DNA from: Metellina segmentata | Taxonomy: Eukaryota > Arthropoda > Arachnida > Araneae > Tetragnathidae | Assembly (NCBI GenBank): GCA_947359465.1 | Contig: OX375878.1 | Location: 79,959,627-80,023,626 of the forward strand | Length of the DNA: 64,000 nucleotides | Direction: 5' to 3' | Shown here: positions 44,661 to 55,507 of the stretch, piece after piece | Layout of the letters: each line of letters begins with the position of its first letter | Numbering within the stretch: position 1 is the stretch's first letter | Position numbers and translations under genes: made by a program | The notes under the pieces: model-generated | The model's input: the letters and a program-made list of their open reading frames with translations, nothing else | What the model was told of the DNA's origin: nothing | Databases searched by the model: none

Positions 44661-45815
44661 TAATAAAAAAAAATCGACGCAACAAGAAGGAATCATCCGA
44701 TTGCTTTGAAATTTCGTATGTAAAAATGTTTTAACCAAATATGCAAATGATAAAAAATTGGTGTCCAATGAATTAATAGTGCGATCTCCAGCGCATCGGT
44801 ACTGCGCATCCAGCAAATGTATATAAGGAGTTGTTCTTAAACTGTTAAAAATTTCTTCTGCATTGCGATTTAGCAAACCTTTTAGCGACTGAAAGTATGC
44901 CTCCCCGCAGGATTCGAGCTCATTACGAGCAACTTTCAGCGTTTGAAAGAGGTCGTATGATTGGATTGACAGAGGCAGGTTGTGCAAATCGGAGAATGGC
45001 TCGTCATGTGAGTCGAAGCGATGCGGCGATTAGAAGATGCTGGCAAGAGTGCGATTAAGAGTCACAGCGCCTGATTCATCGCTATCAACCATCAGTCGTG
45101 CGACCCACACACGTGTCCACCATGACCATTCACAAACGGCTGAGAGAGCGAAATCTACGCTCGTACCGACCGTTACGCCACCTGCCACTCACGCCTACAC
45201 ACTGTCGAGCCTGATTACAGTAGTGCTTGGCTCGATCAGGCTGGAATGATGCTGACTGGGGACGTATAGTCTTTAGCGACGAATCCCGCTTCCAACTGTG
45301 TCCTGACGATAATCGAAGACGTGTCTGGGGACGCCCAGGGCAGCGTGCCGATCCTGCTTTCATTATTACACGCCACACGGGCCATCAACAAGGAGTTATG
45401 GTCTGGGGTGCCATTTCCCTTGATAGCCGGACCCCTTTGGTTGGCATTAGAGGTACACTTACTGCACAGCGGTACGTTGACGACATTCTGAGACCTGTTT
45501 TGCTACCTTTCCTTTCGCAGTACCCTGGGCTTATTTTTCAGCAAGACGATGCCAGACCACATACGGCACGTGTTGCTATGAACTGTCTTCAAGCTTGTCA
45601 AACACTTCCTTGTCCAGCCAAATCACCAGATCTCTCTCCCATCGAGCATGTCTGGGATATGATGGGAAGGCGACTGCATCCGGTAGGGAATGTTGATGAC
45701 CGTAGTCCGACAATTGGAGCAAATTTGGCAAGAAATACCGCAGGAGACCATCTATTAATTAATAAAAAAAAATTTCAATGTGTCCCAGACCCCCTTAAGA
45801 TTTGTTTGCGTTGAT
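44661..45815 (+). mobile_element. Tc1-like element, right end missing
   Basis: The left end TAATAAAAAAAAATCGACGC, then AACAAGAAGGAATCATCCG, matches the inverted repeat of the deleted Tc1 at 5443-6353. The transposase begins at 44897. The chain loses the family about 25 codons after the IEHVWD block, and no convincing right inverted repeat is present, so the 3-prime part is truncated or replaced. Confidence 0.75.
44897..45814 (+). pseudogene. Tc1-like transposase with three in-frame stops
   Basis: One frame runs from ATG at 44897 through the whole protein. MPPRRIRAHYEQLSAFERGR and ANRRMARHVSRSDAAIRRCW form the DNA-binding head. The catalytic blocks are VFSDESRF, FQQDDARPHTA and SPIEHVWD. Stops fall after CWQECD (TAA) and around CRA-LQ-CL (TGA and TAG, both likely from Trp codons). 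All three catalytic acids remain, but the spacing between the second Asp and the Glu is 32 rather than 34, so two residues are lost. The ending is not Tc1-like. Confidence 0.88.
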
Positions 45816-46440
45816 GAACTAAGTAACTGCTTGAATGTTATTAAAACCTTGTACTGTGAGCAACTTGTTAATGAGCGTTTTAGAAGACAAGTAAATACTT
45901 ATAGCATTGTAATTGTATGAAGTTTTTCAAAATACGCATATCTTGAGACAATGGTTAAGATTTTGAGCTTATACAATTTATGCTTGCAGTTCCAGGTTTT
46001 ACTGAATTTGCATGTATTACAATTTTAGAAAGTATTCATCAGAAAAAAGAACCTTTTCTTGGGTGGATTTGTGTAAACAGTCATAATGTATTTAATAATC
46101 ATTCTTCAATTTATCAAGCATATTTATTTTTATTATCAAAATAAGTAATTGTAAAGAAGTTTGATTTAGTGATTTTTTTTTAGATTGAATTAGTTTATGT
46201 TTATAAATTTTTGTTTTAATAGTCTGATATAAACAGTAAAACCTGTAATACAGTTGGGACTTGGAAAAAATATGGTTAGACAGGTTTATCATTAGATATG
46301 ATCAATATACTTAGGTTTCAATGCATCTATCAATACATTGTATCTAACTAAAATCATTTTAATTTCAGGTTTTCCAAAGATCCAGAACATAGAGATGCAT
46401 GGATAAGCAGTGCATAATCATAAAGCGGTGCATAATAAGA
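45816..46440. other. AT-rich stretch, nothing recognised
   Basis: No coding or repeat signal that I can support. Confidence 0.4.
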
Positions 46441-46649
46441 AGTAAAATCAGGCCCGCCGTAAGCGGGCGCGCAAGGCGTGCACCGCACGCGGGCGGCACG
46501 TCCAGAATGGGCGGCAAACCTAGCGATCGGTCACGTATTATTCAAAGTCATTGTCATAATACCCACCCCAAATATAGCATAAGAAATGTCATCACGGAGG
46601 AAAAAATCCGACCGGCGCGCAATTACTATTTTCTTTTATGGTACTAATT

Positions 46650-46812
46650 CAGGGCTCGAAATACCCGGGTGCACAGGTGCACTGTACACATGAAAATATA
46701 ATTGTGCACCTAATTTTTTCCCACTAGGTGCGCGCAGTGCACCTTGTGCACCTAATTTAAAAACTTAGGTGCACAAGGTGCACCTGAATTAAAAAATCTA
46801 TTTCGAGGCCTG
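46650..46812. mobile_element. Short non-autonomous hAT element nested in the larger hAT
   Basis: It has the same ends as the 560-bp element at 30537: CAGGGCTCGAAATA on the left, with GTGCACAGGTGCAC after it, and AAATCTATTTCGAGGCCTG on the right. It is only 163 bp. The left flank is TACTAATT; the right flank begins TA before a Helitron end, so the target duplication cannot be confirmed. Confidence 0.75.
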
Positions 46813-46814
46813 TA

Positions 46815-47151
46815 CTAGGGAGCTCCGCAACCTGCACGCTTGCGCTCGCCAACCCTCCTAAAAAATTCACACGTTTAGAGTTAGTCTTTAAAATACTCAC
46901 GGCTGAAGACAAAAATTGGGAAGGTGTTTTGCTCACTCGCATTAGAAATTTCGCTCTTTCAACTTTGACACTTAATAAACCTTAAACTAATAGTTGCATC
47001 AGAAGAAATGTTTCCCTGTACAATTTTTAACAAACAATGTCAATTTCTTAATTTTTTGATCAGTACTTTCTCGGGAAACCGTCTAAGAATTGAACTAAGC
47101 AACACAGTTTTCAATCCTGCGGCGGCGGCAACTTTTTTTTTAATATAGAGA
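46815..47151 (-). mobile_element. Non-autonomous Helitron, 337 bp
   Basis: On the minus strand it begins TCTCTATATTAAAAAAAA, has the GCCGCCGCAGGATTG block and TTTCCCGAGAAAGTACTGAT as in the element at 982, and ends GGAGCTCCCTAG before T (46814). It is an internally shortened member of the same family. Confidence 0.78.
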
Positions 47152-47311
47152 CTAGGGCGCTCCGCCTCCAGCTCCCAACCCCCGGGGTTTGCAAACTAAA
47201 ACTACTTTTGCAGAGTCAATCTCCTGTGACGGCGAAACGGTCATAATAATTCGTATAATCCTGATTTTACTCGAGCGGAGGCGAGCAGGGGGCGGAACCC
47301 CCAAGTTGTAT
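47152..47311 (-). mobile_element. Helitron piece joined end-to-end to the previous one
   Basis: On the minus strand, GGCGGAGCGCCCTAG ends directly before the first T of the Helitron at 46815-47151, so the neighbour supplied the A/T target. Its body is short. Another Helitron end in the opposite sense (GAGCAGGGGGCGGAACCCCC, then AAG before T) lies at 47283-47311. Whether these are two ends of one rearranged copy or two copies is unclear. Confidence 0.55.
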
Positions 47312-47536
47312 TAAAAATTAAAAAACTATTTACCGTTTACGAAAAAGTTTTCAGAAATCGCAGAAAAGGGAAAAAAATTCTAGAACGCAATGGAAAACAC
47401 AATGGATTGCAAAAAAAATTTAGAAATCAATAATTGCGCATTTTACGCTCCATACTGGTATCAGTCTCAATTTGGTTGTCAATGTTGCAGTAAATTTTAC
47501 GCACAAAACTAAATTTTTTTAATGTAATTCAAGAAA

Positions 47537-48186
47537 CTAGGGGGCCTGCCCCATGCTCGCTAACGCTCGCCAACCCCCGGAGGATTGCTTCGCAATCCTC
47601 ATTGGTTCGCTGCGCGAACCTATGCTCGCTTCGCTCGCCTCAATGAAGACATGTGCCCTAGCAGAAGGGATTATTTACAAAATATGTTACAAAAAAAATG
47701 TGTTTGAAATCTAAATTTGCTGTATTACAGAAAAAATATATACAGTACCTCTGAAATCAGAATTCAAATGAAAACTTTGTGCAAATTTTGACTCGAAATG
47801 TGAGCGTTGTATTGGAAATTGAATACCCAGCATGTTGTTTGTGTGTACATTTTCCCAGCACTTAAACGACCCACACTTTTTCATTGAGTTTGTTGCCGAA
47901 AGTTGTAGTGCAAGCGTCTTGTTGAACTATAATTGTTGGTTCTGAAAAGGACCGTTTTTTTAAATGGCCCTGAAAAGATCCTCCGCTTTCTTTGATTTCT
48001 ATTATAAACTAACTGCAACAGCTCATTAAAATTTCCTTTTTTTTCAATAAAATTTCATCCGATAACGCTATAAATTCAATCGATGCGCGAGACTTCGCGA
48101 TAAACAAACAATCGTACAGTGTTGCCAAAACGCGATTACAAATAACGTATTTTTTGCGTGCCACGTAAGAGAATTATATATATAGA
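47537..48186 (-). mobile_element. Non-autonomous Helitron, 650 bp
   Basis: On the minus strand it begins TCTATATATATAATTCTCTT and ends with the hairpin-rich GGCGAGCGTTAGCGAGCATG, then GGGCAGGCCCCCTAG before T. It is a close match along its length to the copy at 52381-53022. It cuts into the hAT transposase region. Confidence 0.82.
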
Positions 48187-49365
48187 TAGATTTAAGATTT
48201 TTTTTTTCATCGTTTGCAAAAAGGTGGTCGATTATTTGCAAACATTTAACAGATTTCAAATTAAAAGCTTTAAGTGCCACGCGATGGTCTATCAGAATCG
48301 ATGCAGTACGGTATCACCTCGAAAAATATTTGATGCTTTGCTGGAAAGATCTGGTAATTCGTCGGAATGGGATTGTACACCTCACAAAGCTCATTCGTTT
48401 GCTTTGAAAATTCAAATTTATAGATTTATTTGCTCGGTTGTAATTTGGTTCGATATCTTAAACGATATTAATGCTCTGAGTAAAATGATCCAAAGCCCCA
48501 TTATAAGTACTAAAATCTGCATAAATTTGTTAAATAAGTTGATTGACAAGTTCACAGAATATCGTACGGATGAACAGTTTGAAAGGGTGTTAGAAGAAGC
48601 TACCAATGTGGCTCACGAACTCAATGTAGAAACAGATTTCCCACCAATAAACACAATTCGTCCAAGAAGAAAAGCAACACAATGTCAATATGAACATAAT
48701 GATGAAGCTTTACTAGACCCCAAAATCAAATACAAAGCAGGTTTTTTTTTCACAATCCTGATCAGACATTAGCTTCTTTAAAGTATAGATTCGAGGAGTT
48801 AAAAAACATTTACCGACATATTTGGCATTTTCAGAAATAATTTATTTAATTACTAAAATGATGAATTAGTGAAACATTGTAAAGATTTAAACTGAAGCTT
48901 AAAGTCGATTCAAGTAATGAAACAGACATGATCCACAAACCTTATCTCTAATATTTTAAAATGAAGTGTTTTTTTTTTTTTCGCGGGCGCAAAATCCTGA
49001 CGATTCTATGGCACTTACAACAATGAGATTTGTCACACAAGTAGTCCGAATTTCTTGCAATTTTTGGGTCGCGGCGAAATTTTATAGTTCAATCTAGTTA
49101 CAATATATTTTTACTAATGACTTGATTTCAACATTTCCGAACACAGCAATAGAGCTAAGAATCTTACTTACATTGCCGGTTTCAGTTGCATCTAGTGAAA
49201 AGTCCTTTTCAAAGTTCAAAACTATAAAAAAACTACAGATCAACAATGCACCAGCAAATACTAAGTAATTTAGCTATAGTTTCAATTGAACATGAAATTT
49301 TAGACAGCTTGGATACAAGAAAATCTATAGCAGATTTCGCAAAGGCAAGAGTTCAATTTCTGTAG
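48187..49365 (+). pseudogene. ZMYM1-like hAT transposase, truncated
   Basis: From about 48258 the frame reads MVYQNRCSTVSPRKIFDALL, then IINPTKICINLLNKL-like and DEQFERVLEEATNVAHELNV, ending at 48772. A separate block at 49148-49365 reads IELRILLTLPVSVASSEKSF and, after a frameshift near 49262, LAIVSIEHEILDSLDTRKSI: the hAT C-terminal dimerisation domain with the SxERSFS phrase typical of ZMYM1-like proteins. The N-terminal zinc-finger half has been lost to Helitron insertions, and the piece between 48772 and 49148 is degraded. Confidence 0.82.
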
Positions 49366-49585
49366 ATAAATATTTATATGGTTTTACACTTAAGTAAACA
49401 AAACTAGGAATAAAAATAAATAATTTTTCTTTGTAAAGTATATTTTCTTTTTTCATACCCTTATGAGACAACACTAAAGAGCTTTTCTGGCAAGCTCAGC
49501 GTAGGCAGTCGTAGTTAAACAGGGGGCGACATAATTGGTGTTGCATACGGGCATTCAAACAGCTAGCGGCGGGCCTGAGTAAAAT

Positions 49586-50528
49586 ACCACATGAAAATAA
49601 ATATTTAGAGTGGATGATTGGGCCAAAAGTGTGGGTATTTCAATGTATGCAGGAAATCAATAAAATGAATTTATATGCCTAATTGTGGAAACCAATTTGG
49701 ATACAATTTATAAAAATAAGAATGAGGGATACAGAGCAGCACTAAACTATTAGGCACTAGAAGGCAGAAGCTATGAGTTTGATCAGCTAATCTAAATTAA
49801 AACATTACTGAGAAATGGTATTTGTAGGATACCTATAATTTTACTAATCATTGAAATTTTACCAATTTAAAAGCTGTTTAAAAATATTTCGCATGCCAAT
49901 GATAAACAAAAAACAACAAAAACCACCTAGCATTGTTAGTTTTCTGTTTCTTTATTGTATTTATATTATAAGATTTTCTATCACAAAATTTAAAAGCAAA
50001 CGGGAAAAAGGCAGTAAATTCTTTTTATATATCATACTTAAATTATGATTTAAAAAAACAAAATATTGCCAAAATTAGAAAAATTTCACTTATTTAGCAT
50101 CGCTATGTTGCAAAATAAATGAACACATCTTAATATGAAAAAAATAATTGCGCCTTATAAAAGGTTTTTAATAGCGCATGCGCGGCCGCCATCTCGGTGC
50201 CTTAAAACCATGGAAATATCGGCTTCAGTTAAACCGGTAGCGAAACATTGTTAGGGCACTTCCTTATCTTTCCTACTTCCATGGTTCTATCCTGTCCTCA
50301 TCTTCTTTTCTAGTCTTCCCTTTTGAGGTACACAAATGTGAACTATCTCCTAGAAAATATACAGGAACCAAATTTGAACAACCAGTTTAAGTTAGGTTTC
50401 ATCTAGTAAAAAATAAAATAGACTCAAGTAAATCGTATAAGAACACATGCTCTCTGTGGATGTTTTGAAAGATTAAAATAATAATGTATGGTCTTCAAAT
50501 GGGATAAGACGAACAGAATTAATTTTTA
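49586..50528. other. AT-rich stretch with one CpG-rich spot
   Basis: No gene recognised. A GCGCATGCGC palindrome with an adjacent GCCGCCATCT lies at 50174-50193 and is listed separately. Confidence 0.4.
50174..50193. promoter_or_regulatory. NRF1-like palindrome next to a YY1-like site
   Basis: GCGCATGCGCGGCCGCCATC combines the NRF1 consensus (GCGCATGCGC) with a GCCGCCAT YY1-type core, a pairing common at housekeeping-gene starts in animals. No gene start could be tied to it on either strand, so its use is unproven. Confidence 0.3.
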
Positions 50529-50818
50529 ATTAACGTCGTACTAGAGCAATACAACTGGCTATTGACAACGGTCCGGGATAAATCCCCTAAGGAAAAGATC
50601 GGAGGACAACACCACGTCATTCTGAACCACTGTCAGATGACGAGGTCACACTTGAACTGGAAGTCCGCTCTTCAAACTTACACACCAATTCAAGATGTGG
50701 ACATATTGAGACCACGACAGATTTAACGTTCACCAGCCCCCTTGTAAACGACGGTTCGAACTCTTAACCCTTCGGTTGCTGATCCTCTTCTCATCTAACC
50801 GGGCGACCACGGCCCTAA
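50529..50818 (-). repeat. SINE family 1, minus copy
   Basis: The plus strand reads AACGTCGTACTAGAGCAATA, CTATTGACAACGGTCCGGGA, then the body and, at the far end, a tRNA-like head (AACCGGGCGACCACGGCCC) with the B box decayed. Confidence 0.68.
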
Positions 50819-50854
50819 AAAGGCATTTGGACTTTTGGTACAGGTGAAGGCTAG

Positions 50855-51330
50855 TTGATTGGAGTTTTATGGCGCAAAGGTCTTATTTGGCCATGTTGCG
50901 CCAGACACAAGACATACATATAATACAAAGTAATAGACATACATAATAAAAGCTTATAGTGACGCAGAATAGAGATATGTCATGTAGACCTTAAATATAA
51001 CGACATTGCCGATGAACTGGCTAAGAAGGGATCATCACAGCCCCTGTGTCCTGCTGAGCCTCTGACTTTCCATGAAATATACTCCAGAAGTGAGGCCACC
51101 GCCGAGCATTTGCAAGGATGCATTGCGTTATCGCGGGAGGACCTACTGCGTAGCCCTGGTGTGGTTCTAGGGAGATTGAGAGCGGAGGGACTCATGGACC
51201 TGATCTGATCCAGATCAGTGGGATTAGAAAGAAGAAGAGATATGCACCTGACAGAAATCGAATCTACACCAACTGTAACTCGAAGTTTGCAAGCGCAGTG
51301 GGTATACACACCGAGCCACGACGGTTCCCG
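50855..51330 (-). repeat. SINE family 2 copy split by a LINE fragment
   Basis: The tail part (GGAGTTTTATGGCGCAAAGG) is at the left. The tRNA-like head is at the right: on the minus strand, CCGTCGTGGCTCGGTGTGTA with a B-box-like GTAGATTCGATTTC. The two are separated by about 230 bp of retrotransposon coding sequence on the opposite strand. Confidence 0.65.
50975..51207 (+). pseudogene. Non-LTR retrotransposon fragment: end of RNase H and C-terminus
   Basis: The frame reads HVDLKYNDIADELAKKGSSQ, then PLTFHEIYSRSEATAEHLQG and LRSPGVVLGRLRAEGLMDLI before a stop. HxDxxxNDxAD..AK is the last conserved block of the RNase H domain found in Jockey/CR1-type LINEs. Only the last 70-80 residues remain. 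Confidence 0.72.
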
Positions 51331-52380
51331 GCACGAGGATGGAAAATCATGTTAGTAAGTGTAAGTGTATACCTGCTGCAACATTGATTCTGATTAAATT
51401 TCTAATTAAAAAATATAGGCGTTTATTTTAAGACAAGAGGCAAATTTTCCATCATATTCCAAAAGCGATTAAAAAGTATTTTTCGTCCTACCCTACAGAC
51501 CATACATAGTATTTTAAAAGGGAAAGATTTGTATTGAAAAAATTACAAGACAATTTTTGAACGAATGGTTGAATAAAAACATAACGTTTACAAAACAATG
51601 TTCCTTTTCGTACCTAATATCATCCAAAGCATAGAATACGAGTGAACTTTATTCAGCAGAATAATTGGTATTCAATTGGTATCAATTAGTCTTTAGCAAT
51701 ACTAAGTCTTTAGCAAGTACAGATGAAGTGACGTCACTTACTTCATTATTGAAACAATAAATCATTTTAAAGAATTCTAGAGATTGTGTTAAGTGTTCTT
51801 TTTATCCATCGATAAATTAATAAATGATTCAGTTACGTCATTCATCTTGGTGATATCACGTTTAATCAATACTTATGCAATTTATCTAAGAAATGGAATA
51901 TTTCTTTCGTGACATAGTTTCCTTTCAATTTTAATCATCTCTATATTTTTTTGAAATTCATAAATATTGTACAAACAGTAAATGACCTAATATAATTAAA
52001 AATAAATATTGTTCAATAAAGTTAAAGTTCCAGTTCAAAAATGTATTGTTGAATTTCAGGTTCATAAAAGCAGGCATTGGATGACAAAAACCATCATTTG
52101 ATAGTCCTCGATTGTAAAGCTGTGACTTCTTATAAAACTTGAATAATATATTGCATTTTAAAGCAAGGTTGAATGATTTTATAAGTTTTATACGAAGACG
52201 TGAATTGACTTTAAGTTGCATTTGCTGTTTGCATTAGTCTTAACTCAGTAGTATGATTGTATTTCTTCCATGTCTACATATATTTCTCTTAAACGTAAAC
52301 CTAACACTTTTAAAAGTTTAATAACATTTACAATGATATGATTGTCATTTGTCAAAGAAAGTCACATAAAATTATATATA
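51331..52380. other. AT-rich stretch, nothing recognised
   Basis: No coding or repeat signal that I can support. Confidence 0.4.
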
Positions 52381-53022
52381 CTAGGGGGCCCGCCCCCTGC
52401 TCGCTAACGCTCGCCAACCCACGGAGGATTGCTTCGCAAACCTCATTGGTTCGCTGCGCGAACCTATGCTCGCTTTGCTCGCATCAATGAAGACATGTGT
52501 CCTAGCAGAAGGGATTGTTGAGAACAAAATATGATATTCCAAATTTTTTTTTTAAAATCTAAATTTGCTGTATTACAGAAAATAAAAATATAGTACCTCT
52601 GGAATCAGAATTCAAATAAAAACTTTGAGCAAATTTTGACTCGAAATGATAGCGCTGATTGGAAATCGAATACCCAGCATGTTGTTTGTGCGTACATTTA
52701 CCCAAGCACTGGAGCCACTCACACTTTTTTTTTTTGCTGTCGAAAATTGTAGTGTAAGCGTCTTGTTGATTTATAATTGTTGGCCCTGAAAAGGACCGTT
52801 TTTTAAATGGCCCTGAAAAGATCCTCCGCTTCCTTTAATTTCTATTAACTGCAACAGCTCGACTAAAATTTTATTTTTCTCAATAAAATTTCATCCGATA
52901 ACGCTATAAATTCAATTGAGGCGCGAGGTTTTATGGTGAACAAACAATCGTACATTGTTGCCAAAACGCGATAACAAATAACGTCTTTTTTGCGTGCCAC
53001 GTAAGAGAATTATATATATAGA
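52381..53022 (-). mobile_element. Non-autonomous Helitron, 642 bp
   Basis: On the minus strand, after a host A, it begins TCTATATATATAATTCTCTT and ends GCGAGCAGGGGGCGGGCCCC, then CTAG before T. It is a sister of the copy at 47537-48186, sharing phrases throughout (for example GATCTTTTCAGGGCC and ACCCAGCATGTTGTTTGTG on the plus strand). Confidence 0.85.
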
Positions 53023-54664
53023 TATACATTTTTTATCATAATTGTTTTTGTCAGAATTTCTGTAACCTAGAACTAAATTTGAAGAAACGAAACTAAGAAT
53101 CCATTTACACATCAGTTTCAATAAAATTACAACGAAAATATTGACTTATTGATTGATCCTCTGTGAAATTTTCACTATACATTCTTATATAGATAGGTTT
53201 CCGGTGATCTCATAATTTAACAAGTTTATATTGTTGTAGGAATAGTCGTAGTAAAAAAATTGACAGTTTTAGGTTAGGTTAGGAAATTTTTAAGACATTC
53301 CATAGTTTACTTTTGTGCGAGGAAAAAGGATGTTTGAAGAGGAAGTCTAAGAGGGGGCGAAAGATTTATGAGCGAGAATTTTCTGAAGAACATTAATCTA
53401 CGGGTGCGATCAATACATTTATTTGATAATATTTTAAGAAATAAAGCTAAAAGGATCTTTGAAAACTCATTTTTTTGATACTTGTACCATTTTTAGACCT
53501 CAAATATCTTCTATCTTTTGTTGAGCAGGATTTATATCAGTCAAAAAAATCGGATTTACATGAGAAAATCTGAAAACGAGATCGTAAAAAAAATCAGAAT
53601 GATTTATTTCAATGGTGATCATTGTATTCAGACATGCAAGTATCCAGCCTCATCAATGAGTAAAATCCTTTTGTTGTTGGTTAAAATAAGTTGCTTTTAA
53701 AATTATCACATTTTATAGAATATAGTGGTGACAAATGATAATATTTCCTACCATATGATTTTTTAACATTTTCCTGAAAAGTTACATTTATATTCTATCA
53801 AACACATATCAGGAGAGGAATATATTCAAAAAGTTATAACACTACCAATGCGTCCCGAGAATTCCGCTTTGGGAGGGACAGTGAAAGTGGTCATACCCAC
53901 GGGTACTCATGTAGATACTTCTTTGGGAAGGGGATTCTTATCTCTAAAATTGTACAATCGATCTCCTGATTCAACAATTCCCTGAGTGTCATGAGATTTC
54001 AGAGTAGGGCAGCTTTGCTTTTACCCTACAGCACACATACTGACTAGATAGCCACATATTGGTTGAACACCCCCAATAAAGACAAGTAAATAAATAATTT
54101 ATGTATCTATATGTAGGCCAGACTAGTGAGATATCAGTATTTACTACAGCTTCTCGGATGTTCACTATAGTTGAGCTGTTTACCGATTGAGCTCTGTTGT
54201 CCACTATTCATCTCATTCATGATACAAATAGCTTAAAATATGACAGGGGTCAAAGGTATTTTACCATTGACATTGATAAGTTTATCAAGTGATAATTTAT
54301 GACATTTATTTCTTTAATCAGATACTTTCTTGTAAAATATTTTAACTTTCTAAGGGGTTCACACGTATACATCCGTTTTGCAACCTGCAGTCTTCCCTGT
54401 ATCACTTCTAACCTGTTTTGGCTTTGACATACATAATATTAACCAGGATTCTTTCAAACAACACTTATTTTGTGTGTTATGTAGTTAAAACAATATTACG
54501 CCACTTTGTATTCGTGTAACGCTCAGAAGGAAATATATGATTTTTCTATAAAAAATCACCAGGAATTTTGCTTATAGTTTCTTGATAAAGTCAAAGGTGT
54601 TTTAGAAACCGATGTTAACTAATAATTCAAGCACTTAAATAAAACCTTGCTAAATCATTTCTGG
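53023..54664. other. AT-rich stretch, nothing recognised
   Basis: No gene or repeat that I can support; short open frames only. Confidence 0.4.
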
Positions 54665-54985
54665 GTTAGTTGAGTTCAATGGCGCAAGGGCCATATTTGG
54701 CCAATCAGGGTCAATCAGAACAGGATCACAGAGAAGTTAAGTAATAGAAAAACAGGCAATAGGAAAGTTTTACTGACCATGTGACACAGATGAAAAAATA
54801 CAGAATACTCTACAAAATGATTCTAGGAAATAGCTAAATATAAAAAAAGAAATGGGTGCGAATAATTTGTACCATGCCTGCATATTTGTTGCAGAGGCAA
54901 AGCTTGACATTTGGGAACCTGGACTAATGCCGCCTACTTGTCTAAAATAAAATTCACATATTTAAAATGAAGATAACAGGGACTA
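54665..54985 (-). repeat. SINE family 2 copy
   Basis: The plus strand begins GTTGAGTTCAATGGCGCAAG, then GGCCATATTTGGCCA, matching the family tail. The head at the right is decayed (about 54940). Confidence 0.55.
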
Positions 54986-55507
54986 AACGTACTCAATTCG
55001 AACCATATTCATTTTACTTACATATTCATATTCTCAATATTTATTTTTTTAAATTATTTATTGACTATGCATAAAGACTAGCAAACGACCGAGCTTTGTT
55101 AGTGGGCCAAGAAAAATGTAAGAAAAAGCGCTTCCTGTGTTGCTTTACGTGAGAAAACAATTTAAATGCTTTTCCTCCTCTTTATTTCTGAGAAGCAATA
55201 CAGTTGTAAAGTTGGCCAAATCTTGGACGAGATATCTCGTCGAAACACCTCAAAACAATTGACTTATGAACATTGTATTCTGCATATGGAGAGTATGAAA
55301 GCGTGTTCACTTCAGAAGCAGCACAGGAAAATACTTCTGTAACAAGGACAAATGTCTAAAATTTTCAGCTAAAATTTCTGAAATGTCGCCTTTTTAGGCA
55401 CTGGTGATCGGGGTCACAGCCCCTTAAACTAAGTACGCCTTCGCATAGTCGACTTACTAAAACATTAGCTCATGTCTCCAGTTCAGTGGGGAAAGAATAG
55501 TTTTCTC
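54986..55507. other. Intergenic stretch with one MITE-end motif
   Basis: GGACGAGATATCTCGTCGAA at about 55227-55247 is the palindromic core of the TTAA MITE family. Otherwise nothing recognised. Confidence 0.45.

Larger units (their letters stand above)
46449..49577 (+). mobile_element. hAT element of the ZMYM1 type, 3129 bp, perfect 8-bp target duplication
   Basis: The ends CAGGCCCGCCG and CGGCGGGCCTG form an 11-bp inverted repeat, flanked by AGTAAAAT at 46441-46448 and at 49578-49585. The right part codes for a broken ZMYM1-like hAT transposase. Its left part is filled by later insertions: a small hAT at 46650-46812 and Helitrons at 46815-48186. The exact duplication means the outer insertion is not very old, yet it has received several others since. 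Confidence 0.92.

Noticed and set aside
48158..48257. N-terminal extension of the hAT open frame (MPRKRIIYIDRF)
   Set aside because: The first codons lie in the end of the Helitron at 47537-48186, so this is a chance fusion and not the true transposase start.
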